DNA from: CAZXIY01 sp964640935
GTDB taxonomy: Archaea; Thermoplasmatota; Thermoplasmata; Methanomassiliicoccales; Methanomethylophilaceae
Length of the DNA: 10,931 nt
NCBI GenBank assembly: GCA_964640935.1
Contig: CAZXIY010000041.1
Coordinates: 1-10,931 of the forward strand
Direction: 5' to 3'
Part shown: one piece after another, positions 6,361-10,931 of the stretch
How the letters are laid out: the number at the start of each line of letters is the position of its first letter
How positions within the stretch are numbered: the first letter of the stretch is position 1
Position numbers and translations under genes: made by a program
The notes under the pieces: model-generated
The model's database searches: none
Told to the model about the DNA's origin: nothing
Seen by the model: only the letters and a program-made list of their open reading frames with translations

Positions 6361-6912
6361 TCAGAGTTTCTTTCCGAGATCGTCGGCCTCTTTCATGAGC
6401 GCCTTATCTTTAGTTGCGGCGTCGGGTGCCATCATGTTCCCGACAACGATCTTCCCGACGACATCTGCCTTGAAGAAGTTCTTCCACTCGGCCTCGAGTG
6501 CGTCCGCATTCTTCTTGGCCCCGTCGAGACCGCCTCCGCACGTCTCGACTATCGCGACCTTTTTTCCGGCTGCGATGTTGGGGGAGAAATCACCGTTGAG
6601 GAATCCGAAGAACCTGTCTTCGAGGAGTCTGAACTGTCCGGACGACTGCCCGAAGTACGTCGGCGTGGAGAGGATGATGCTGTCCGCATCTCTGATCGCA
6701 TCGAGGATGGTCAGGTTGTCATCTTTCACGACGCATCTTCCTGCCTTCTTGCATCCGTAGCAGGACTGGCAGCCTTTTGCATTCTTGAGTCTGTTGAGGT
6801 AGAACTCCTGTATGCTGTTGCCTTTCGATTTTGCGCCCTTCGCAATTGCGAGAGCGATCGCTTCAGAGTTTCCCTTTCTGGGGGATCCGATGATTACTAC
6901 GGTCGATGCCAT
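6361..6912 (-). CDS. NADPH-dependent FMN reductase / iron-sulfur flavoprotein (Isf-like)
   Basis: This 183-aa flavoprotein is of the FMN_red/Isf type. The FMN phosphate loop is GSPRKGNSEAIA (9-20). A compact cysteine motif, C48-x2-C51-x2-C54-x5-C60, matches the CX2CX2CX4-7C signature that binds a [4Fe-4S] cluster in methanogen iron-sulfur flavoproteins. STPTYFGQSSGQFRLLEDR is the usual flavin and dimer region, and VETCGGGLDGAKKNADALE follows. Isf proteins are cytoplasmic and reduce oxidants such as O2 or peroxide with ferredoxin electrons, or act as NAD(P)H-dependent reductases; which applies here is not visible. It is divergent from an HxlR-type regulator across an 82-bp AT-rich gap carrying operator-like repeats. 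No Shine-Dalgarno site is seen; the TATA-like box predicts a leader of about 7 nt. Confidence 0.9.
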   Translation of the reverse strand: MASTVVIIGSPRKGNSEAIALAIAKGAKSKGNSIQEFYLNRLKNAKGCQSCYGCKKAGRCVVKDDNLTILDAIRDADSIILSTPTYFGQSSGQFRLLEDRFFGFLNGDFSPNIAAGKKVAIVETCGGGLDGAKKNADALEAEWKNFFKADVVGKIVVGNMMAPDAATKDKALMKEADDLGKKL

Positions 6913-6932
6913 ATTATCAAGTTACATTATGT

Positions 6933-6951
6933 TACTTAGTATATTTAAGTA
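6933..6951. promoter_or_regulatory. dyad over the flavoprotein TATA box (candidate HxlR operator)
   Basis: TACTTA (6933-6938) and TAAGTA (6946-6951) are perfect inverted 6-mers separated by GTATATT. The minus-strand TATA-like box TTAAATATA (6940-6948), about 32 nt before the ATG at 6912, lies within the dyad. Protein bound here would block TBP access, so repression of the flavoprotein gene by the divergent regulator is inferred. Confidence 0.5.
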
Positions 6952-6964
6952 TTATTAGAATACA

Positions 6965-6973
6965 TTATTATAC
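6965..6973 (+). promoter_or_regulatory. TATA-like box for the HxlR-type regulator
   Basis: TTATTATAC, centred near 6969, lies 26 nt before the ATG at 6995. It predicts a leaderless transcript. GGAG at 6990-6993 is only 1 nt from the start codon, too close to be a useful Shine-Dalgarno site. Confidence 0.5.
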
Positions 6974-6994
6974 TGATATTTCTATGGGCGGAGC

Positions 6995-7405
6995 ATGAAT
7001 GACATCCCACAGAAACCGAGGGCGGACTGTGCCATTGACGCTACGATGTCAGTCATCGAAGGCAGATGGAAGACCGTCATCATGTGCAAGCTGAGCATGA
7101 ACGGTCCGATGAGGTTCAACAAGTTGGTCAAGGAGATCGACGGGATATCGCCGAGGATATTGACCAAACAGCTCAAGGAGATGGAGGCTGACGGCATCGT
7201 AAGAAGGGAATCCTATCCGGAGATACCGCCAAGGGTGGAGTATTCGCTTACGGACAAGGGGCGTTCGCTCGGTCCGATACTTGTTGCCATGGCCTCATGG
7301 GGTCTGAAGAATATGTTCTGCAACAGGGTCGTGTTCGATGACGGCGTATCTGCCGACGTCTCGGCGTCGCAAGGCGGAGAAGAGGAAGAAGCGTCCACAC
7401 CTTGA
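6995..7405 (+). CDS. HxlR-family winged-helix transcriptional regulator
   Basis: This 136-aa regulator has the HxlR-type winged helix. It starts with the family's cysteine motif DCAIDATMSVIEGRWKTVI (C12), continues with FNKLVKEIDGISPRILTKQL (recognition-helix region, about 47-66) and ends the domain with IPPRVEYSLTDKGRSLGPIL. The cysteine matches the redox-sensing residue of relatives such as YodB, HypR and QorR, which sense quinones, aldehydes or oxidants. The family binds palindromic sites as dimers. An acidic tail (about 115-136, with EEEE) lies beyond the usual domain. Because the divergent neighbour is a flavin/iron-sulfur reductase and the shared gap holds repeats over both promoters, control of that gene and of itself is likely. 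The signal sensed is not visible. Confidence 0.9.
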   Translation: MNDIPQKPRADCAIDATMSVIEGRWKTVIMCKLSMNGPMRFNKLVKEIDGISPRILTKQLKEMEADGIVRRESYPEIPPRVEYSLTDKGRSLGPILVAMASWGLKNMFCNRVVFDDGVSADVSASQGGEEEEASTP

Positions 7406-7419
7406 TTCAGTTCCGCGTA

Positions 7420-7430
7420 GTTTTATTACC
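7420..7430 (+). promoter_or_regulatory. TATA-like box for the HPr-kinase-fold gene
   Basis: GTTTTATTACC, centred near 7424, lies about 27 nt before the ATG at 7451. It shows that the gene has its own promoter, separate from the regulator gene that ends 45 bp upstream. A leaderless transcript is predicted. Confidence 0.5.
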
Positions 7431-7450
7431 TGCGTCGCGATGATGCACCT

Positions 7451-8389
7451 ATGGCATACGAGGTGCAGCTTATCGATACCGCAGAGACGGATTCATTATA
7501 CGATCTTTACAAGAGCAGGAACTTCGTCACGGCAAAGGCCGATATCTCCGGTATATGCGTGAAGCTGTACTCCGAGGATCGCAGTATCGTCGACATGTGG
7601 GAGGACAACTTTTATGCCATGGGGCACGAGGTGCATTCCCACGCGCGTGTCATATGCATCAACGACGGCGGTCCAATTTCTGTAAAATATGACAGAACGA
7701 CGTCCACGGCGTTCCTTTTCAACTTCGATTACTACGGGTGGATTAAGAGCATTGCACTGGCCATGGCCTCGGATATACTCGAGGATTCTCACAAGATCTA
7801 TTCTGTTCACGGGGCAGCATTGGATCTGGATGGTGTCGGTGTCACATTGATAGCTCCTTCCAAGACCGGAAAGACGACGCAGTCGTGGGGTCTCCTGCGG
7901 GCAAAGAACGCACACCTGATAACCGATGACTGGTACTTCGTAAGGCTCGGTTCCGGGAGGCCGCAGGCCACGGGGTCGGAGAAGAACTGCTACATCGATG
8001 CGGACATCGGCGATGTCTGGGAAGAGTTCAAACCGCTTGTGAAGACCACGGTGTTCGATAACAAAGGTCGCGGAATCGCTAATGTGAGGTGGATAACAGG
8101 CAACGATTCAGTCATTCCATGTACCTACATGAGATACGTCATATTCCTGAAGAGGGATGCTGCGGACGGGTGTCTTTCAAAAGAGCTCTCTCTGGACGAG
8201 GCGATGGACTATATGGCCGCGAATGATTTCTGCAACCCGCATCAGATGATCCGCAACGAAAGGAAGATCGCACTCAGAAAAAGATTCTTCAGAGAATATC
8301 TTTCGAAATGCAAGGTGTTCATGGTCAATACAGTAAAAAGCCCGGAAGAGACGCAGGAAATGATCAGGGCAATCGTTATGAAGTGCTAA
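7451..8389 (+). CDS. HPr kinase/PEPCK-fold ATPase, substrate unknown
   Basis: This 312-aa protein resembles the C-terminal domain of HPr serine kinase/phosphorylase. Residues 117-161 carry the hallmark SVHGAALDLDGVGVTLIAPS with the P-loop APSKTGKTT (135-143, lysine 141), then HLITDDW (155-161), whose aspartates would bind metal and help catalysis. The first 110 residues are poorly conserved with a few aromatic patches; they may be a substrate-binding region. The C-terminal part is basic and helical (RNERKIALRKRFF). Archaea generally lack a classical PTS and no HPr gene is nearby, so HPr is unlikely to be the target. Related HPrK-like proteins in other genomes sit beside peptide-modification genes; none is visible here. 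Its own TATA-like box lies 27 nt before the ATG. Its 3' end overlaps the convergent sfsA gene by 4 bp. Confidence 0.8.
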   Translation: MAYEVQLIDTAETDSLYDLYKSRNFVTAKADISGICVKLYSEDRSIVDMWEDNFYAMGHEVHSHARVICINDGGPISVKYDRTTSTAFLFNFDYYGWIKSIALAMASDILEDSHKIYSVHGAALDLDGVGVTLIAPSKTGKTTQSWGLLRAKNAHLITDDWYFVRLGSGRPQATGSEKNCYIDADIGDVWEEFKPLVKTTVFDNKGRGIANVRWITGNDSVIPCTYMRYVIFLKRDAADGCLSKELSLDEAMDYMAANDFCNPHQMIRNERKIALRKRFFREYLSKCKVFMVNTVKSPEETQEMIRAIVMKC

Positions 8390-9066
8390 TCAAGTCTGAT
8401 CTTCACCGGTTTACCTATGGTGATGGAGTTTTCCGTCACGTTGCAGTCGTATGCGACGATATGCACACCCGCTTTCTCTGCATCTTTCAGAGCCAGACCG
8501 AATTCCTTATGCGTTCTGTAATTGGGCGTGAAGTATTCTACGTCGGACATCTGTATCAGGAAGAATATGAACGGGTCATATCCGTCATCTTTAGATCTGA
8601 TGAGCCCTCTGATGTGTTTCAGACCGCGTTCGGTCGGAGCATCGGGGAAAAGAACGTGCCCGTTCTCCTCCAGTGTCACGCCCTTGACTTCGATGAAGCA
8701 TCTCCTGTTGCCCTCGGCAAGGATATCGAATCGTGAATCGCCGTAAGTCACTTCTCTGGTAATTTTATGAAGGCCGCTCACCAGTCCGATTGAAGACAGT
8801 CCTTCGGCGACAACTTCATTCGGAACCTGACTGTCCATGTTGATCAATCTGTCGCCCTTATACACGGCGATGAGGTCATACCCGGTCTTACGGTCGGCGT
8901 TATCGGATCTCTGCAGGATCACAGTGTAACCTTCTACAAGGAGTTCTTTACACCTGCCAGTGTTCTTTACGTGGCACATCTCCACGCATCCGTCAACGAG
9001 CACTTCTGCGACGAATCTATTGGGGCGTCTTATGAATGTTCCGCGGATCGTGTCTTTATAATTCAT
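8386..9066 (-). CDS. sfsA: SfsA-family protein (sugar fermentation stimulation protein homologue)
   Basis: From the ATG at 9066 this is a 226-aa SfsA protein, the usual family size. Visible signatures are HVKNTGRC (32-39), AVYKGDRLINMDSQVPNEVV (67-86), a PD-(D/E)XK-like core with D114 and EVK (126-128), and FPDAPTERGLKHI (140-152). E. coli SfsA was described as a DNA-binding regulator of maltose genes, and the fold suggests a nuclease ancestry; the archaeal role is unknown. The frame is open to 9111 (15 extra residues), but MNYKDTIRGTFIRRPNRF is the normal N-terminus. The start lies inside the end of the tetR gene (11-bp overlap, different frame), so the two are co-transcribed. No clear Shine-Dalgarno site is seen, so translational coupling is likely. 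The stop is TAG and overlaps the HPr-kinase-fold gene's TAA. Confidence 0.92.
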   Translation of the reverse strand: MNYKDTIRGTFIRRPNRFVAEVLVDGCVEMCHVKNTGRCKELLVEGYTVILQRSDNADRKTGYDLIAVYKGDRLINMDSQVPNEVVAEGLSSIGLVSGLHKITREVTYGDSRFDILAEGNRRCFIEVKGVTLEENGHVLFPDAPTERGLKHIRGLIRSKDDGYDPFIFFLIQMSDVEYFTPNYRTHKEFGLALKDAEKAGVHIVAYDCNVTENSITIGKPVKIRLD

Positions 9067-9748
9067 GGATGTTCTTCTTGACGAAATATCCGCCGATGCT
9101 AAGATTCTCATTCTCTATTATGTTGGAGAGGCTCTTCACTATGCGGTCGGTATCGGCAGATGTGCGATTGAACATGGAATGAGCCAGACCCACGACCGTT
9201 CCGAGACTGTCCCTATAGTCTATCTTGGTCACGCCGTTGCAGAATTCTCCTACGAGATTCCCAACCGCCCCGAGAACAGAGAGCACATCAACATAGAATT
9301 TCCTATCATCGATCTCTTTGTCTGCATCCGGTACATGACGATGGATCCAATCGGTAAATATGTCCACGAAACCGTCGACGATGGACCATGATTTGTGGGC
9401 ATGGTACAGAAGGGACGCGATGCGTTGGGATCTCCCTGCGGTATACAGTTCGACAGCGAGCGGGAATATCAGGGCAACAACGTAATCCGTAGAATCATCG
9501 ACAAGGTCCTCGGATTTTTTCAGGGCAACCCTCAATTCGTCGAGAATTATCGTTTTGAAGATGTCGTCCTTTCCGGAAAAGAAATGATACAGACTGCCGT
9601 TAAAAACATCAGCACGTTTTATTATCTGTCTGGTGGTCGTCCCGTCGTATCCCTGCTCGTAGAACAGTTCTATCGCAGCGGACAGGATCCGGTCGCGGGA
9701 TGAATTCGGATCGGTATCCGTCTTTTTGCCGGGTTTTTTTCCGATCAT
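9056..9748 (-). CDS. TetR/AcrR-family transcriptional regulator
   Basis: From the ATG at 9748 this is a 230-aa TetR-type regulator. The N-terminal helix-turn-helix spans about residues 16-62 with the family pattern SSRDRILSAAIELFYEQGYD, TTTRQIIKRA and GSLYHFFSGKDDIF. The remainder is an all-helical ligand and dimer domain whose ligand cannot be read. A longer start at 9772 adds MTDASAIC. I prefer 9748 because the best TATA-like box (about 9778-9786) would start transcription near 9757, downstream of the 9772 ATG. The gene leads a two-gene unit with sfsA, whose start lies within it. Candidate operators are copies of CCGATAAT at 9776 and 9803. The BASS-family transporter directly upstream on the same strand is a possible target, but that is only proximity. 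Confidence 0.88.
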   Translation of the reverse strand: MIGKKPGKKTDTDPNSSRDRILSAAIELFYEQGYDGTTTRQIIKRADVFNGSLYHFFSGKDDIFKTIILDELRVALKKSEDLVDDSTDYVVALIFPLAVELYTAGRSQRIASLLYHAHKSWSIVDGFVDIFTDWIHRHVPDADKEIDDRKFYVDVLSVLGAVGNLVGEFCNGVTKIDYRDSLGTVVGLAHSMFNRTSADTDRIVKSLSNIIENENLSIGGYFVKKNIHEL

Positions 9749-9775
9749 GCAAATCGCGCTAGCATCAGTCATCCA

Positions 9776-9813
9776 CCGATAATAACTGTTCGTCCTCTTT
9801 GTCCGATAATCGG
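9776..9813. repeat. repeated CCGATAAT element upstream of tetR (candidate operator)
   Basis: CCGATAAT occurs at 9776-9783 and 9803-9810, 27 bp apart. The second copy is part of the dyad CCGATAATCGG (9803-9813). The first overlaps the TATA-like box of the tetR gene (minus strand GTTATTATC, 9778-9786). A third copy, inverted, lies at 9963-9970 in the end of the transporter gene. Autoregulation by the TetR protein is plausible but untested. Confidence 0.4.
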
Positions 9814-9828
9814 CGGCATCATCAGATC

Positions 9829-9844
9829 GATCTGTCGACAGATC
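9829..9844. repeat. 16-bp perfect palindrome at the 3' end of the transporter gene
   Basis: GATCTGTCGACAGATC is a perfect palindrome. A second, 12-bp one, CAGATCGATCTG, overlaps it at 9823-9834, so the half-site CAGATC occurs three times in alternating orientation. It reaches into the transporter stop codon (9843-9845) and lies about 80 bp upstream of the tetR start. It could be a protein-binding site or a transcript-end hairpin. Confidence 0.5.
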
Positions 9845-10772
9845 ACGCGTTATTTGGATTGCTATCGGATCCGTCCTGCGGAGTCCTGTCGTAATACCAT
9901 ATCATGAACACGAAGTAGACGACTTCGAATATCATGGATATCGCGGATGGTAACGTCGCCCCCGGATTATCGGGCATAAGCAACAGTGCCAGTGTCATTG
10001 CCAGACCGCTGTTCCTCCAAACAAGGAGAAGGCAATACGGGACGCGGTCCTTCTTGGGCACGCCCGCCTTCTTCATCAGAAGATCGGTGACGATGTGGGC
10101 TATGGTTATCCTTGCTACGCAGCCCAAAGCTATAGCGATGGCTAGCCAAGGTTCGCTGAAGAGCATATCACGGCTTCTTCCGAACGATACCATCACCATG
10201 AAGAAGAAACAGATGTTGATTATCACACTGTTCACATTTCTGGGTATGTTCAGTTTACCGAGAGGATACGATACGGCGAGCGGGACAACGATGAACAGGA
10301 TCACATATTCTACGAAGTTGAGGGGATCGATGGCATTTCCGATCAGAACATATGAGAATAGCGGCGTGAGAACGATCGCCAGAAAATATATGGCCGTCAT
10401 CGAAAGTGTGACCAACTTCACATCTCCGCGCATTATCAGGGTCGCAGAGATAGTGGATATAGCTGCCGGTACGCATGCGAGAAGGACCCACCCGCCCCAC
10501 AGGTCGGGGCTGTAAAGAAGTCCGATGGCCAGCGTGATTCCGGTCGATACGAAACTCGAGAGGAATATCGCGATAGCTATCTTTTTTCTGTACTTGACAA
10601 AATCTTCTTTCTTAAAATGCAATCCCGTTAGAGAGAAGCACATCATAAGCATAAGTGATGCGATGAGGTATGTCGGATCGTTGGCACCGCCGACATCTCC
10701 TACGATAAGTCCGATGATTATCGCGGCCGCTATCCAGTAACGGACATTGGTAGCGACGGACATCAGTGCCAT
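9843..10772 (-). CDS. BASS-family (bile acid:sodium symporter-like) transporter
   Basis: This membrane protein of about 309 aa has nine or ten hydrophobic segments and the layout of the BASS superfamily, whose members move organic anions with sodium. Visible matches are LMLMMCFSLTGLHFKKEDF near the N-terminus, LLACVPAAISTISATLIMRGD (a crossover-like region with the family's VPA..S pattern), and VWRNSGLAMTLALLLMP near the C-terminus, comparable to the family's second (R/G)N(S/T)xLA motif. The substrate cannot be inferred. The ATG at 10784 gives four extra residues. I prefer the in-frame ATG at 10772, because the strong TATA-like box TTTTATACC is centred 25-26 nt before it, predicting a leaderless transcript. 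The C-terminal tail (TPQDGSDSNPNNA) is short and polar. The tetR-sfsA unit lies downstream on the same strand. Confidence 0.85.
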   Translation of the reverse strand: MALMSVATNVRYWIAAAIIIGLIVGDVGGANDPTYLIASLMLMMCFSLTGLHFKKEDFVKYRKKIAIAIFLSSFVSTGITLAIGLLYSPDLWGGWVLLACVPAAISTISATLIMRGDVKLVTLSMTAIYFLAIVLTPLFSYVLIGNAIDPLNFVEYVILFIVVPLAVSYPLGKLNIPRNVNSVIINICFFFMVMVSFGRSRDMLFSEPWLAIAIALGCVARITIAHIVTDLLMKKAGVPKKDRVPYCLLLVWRNSGLAMTLALLLMPDNPGATLPSAISMIFEVVYFVFMIWYYDRTPQDGSDSNPNNA

Positions 10773-10792
10773 GATTCCTTTCATAACTCGAT

Positions 10793-10801
10793 GGTATAAA
10801 A
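10793..10801 (-). promoter_or_regulatory. TATA-like box for the BASS-family transporter
   Basis: The minus strand reads TTTTATACC, centred near 10798. It lies 25-26 nt before the ATG at 10772 but only 14 nt before the upstream ATG at 10784. It therefore supports the internal start and a leaderless transcript. Confidence 0.6.
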
Positions 10802-10896
10802 CACTCGTTGAACATCCAAAAAATCATTAGATATTTATCATAATCAGCGGGACCCGCGACCGAATGTAGATAATGCAATTGCGTATATCGGTCATC

Positions 10897-10931
10897 ATGG
10901 ACGTCAAGAAATCGCAAATAGCATTGGTTAC
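10897..10931 (+). CDS. possible 5' end of a gene leaving the window (partial)
   Basis: An ATG at 10897 opens MDVKKSQIALV with no stop before the window ends. The upstream gap (10803-10896) is AT-rich. TAGATAATG (10867-10875), about 26 nt before the ATG, could serve as a TATA box, which would match the leaderless style of the other genes. GTATATC at 10883-10889 is too close. Eleven codons are too few to name a family. Confidence 0.4.
   Translation, partial: MDVKKSQIALV

Larger units (their letters stand above)
6923..6976. repeat. paired 16-bp direct repeat in the flavoprotein/hxlR promoter gap (candidate operator)
   Basis: TACATTATGTTACTTA (6923-6938) and TACATTATTATACTGA (6961-6976) share the pattern TACATTATNNTACTNA. 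They lie 38 bp apart in the same direction. The first covers the predicted start of the flavoprotein transcript; the second includes the TATA-like box of the regulator gene. Binding sites for the adjacent HxlR-type protein are the simplest reading. Confidence 0.5.

Noticed and set aside
6236..6760. 174-codon plus-strand open frame across the flavodoxin and flavoprotein genes.
   Set aside because: It crosses two real genes and their promoter gap on the opposite strand, and its Ser/Pro/Phe-rich translation has no domain.
6957..6983. Near-dyad AGAATA ... TATTTCT flanking the hxlR TATA box.
   Set aside because: The arms differ in length by one base, and such matches are common in AT-rich DNA.
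8245..8388. Readthrough of the sfsA TAG would add 47 mostly hydrophobic residues before TGA, a possible pyrrolysine-type extension.
   Set aside because: SfsA is already full length at the TAG, and the extension lies antisense to the well-conserved HPr-kinase-fold gene, so the open frame is most likely a shadow of that gene.
9065..9703. Two plus-strand open frames (9065-9391 and 9395-9703) opposite tetR.
   Set aside because: The minus strand encodes a convincing TetR helix-turn-helix protein, and neither plus frame has a promoter or family signal.
10847..10857. GCGGGACCCGC dyad in the gap before the right-edge gene.
   Set aside because: Only four pairs can form around a three-base loop and no T-run follows; it is too weak to call a terminator.
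1..10931. Search by eye for tRNA genes, CRISPR repeats, insertion-sequence ends or attachment sites.
   Set aside because: No cloverleaf, evenly spaced repeats, transposase or integrase was seen.

Overview
The window (10,931 bp, roughly half G+C) reads as archaeal chromosome. A replication factor C large subunit with a C-terminal PCNA-binding motif and a TYW1-type 4-demethylwyosine synthase (archaeal/eukaryotic wybutosine pathway) are diagnostic. Most genes have an AT-rich TATA-like box about 24-27 nt before the start codon and no Shine-Dalgarno site, as expected for leaderless archaeal transcripts. An Isf-type iron-sulfur flavoprotein, HdeD-like and SfsA genes and this promoter style would fit a Thermoplasmatota methanogen such as Methanomassiliicoccales. 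That placement is an inference; nothing in the window proves the order.

Layout. Positions 1-37 hold a possible 5' fragment of a minus-strand gene. A nitrilase-superfamily gene (147-977, minus) diverges from a zinc-ribbon/coiled-coil protein of unknown function (1084-1770, plus). The latter converges on an HdeD-like membrane protein (1816-2370, minus) across a shared hairpin terminator. A plus-strand block follows: a lone COG1119 (ModF/PhrA-like) ABC ATPase (2431-3246), RFC large subunit (3271-4686) and TYW1 (4695-5648). The last two are tightly coupled.

Next is a redox group. On the minus strand are an Isf-like flavoprotein (6361-6912), a flavodoxin (5919-6302) and a DUF1294 membrane protein (5633-5914). 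On the plus strand is a divergent HxlR-type regulator (6995-7405) with a conserved N-terminal cysteine. The 82-bp AT-rich gap between regulator and flavoprotein carries a repeated 16-bp element and a dyad lying on the promoters. Then come an HPr-kinase-fold ATPase of unknown substrate (7451-8389, plus), a tetR-sfsA gene pair with overlapping ends (minus), a BASS-family transporter (9843-10772, minus) and the first codons of a possible plus-strand gene at the right edge.

The most interesting points are: a nitrilase homologue whose catalytic cysteine is glycine; the probable HxlR operator between the regulator and the flavoprotein; an HPr-kinase-like protein with no PTS partner in view; and a window-wide split between leaderless first genes and Shine-Dalgarno-led inner operon genes. 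No CRISPR array, tRNA, rRNA, insertion sequence or obvious mobile element was seen.
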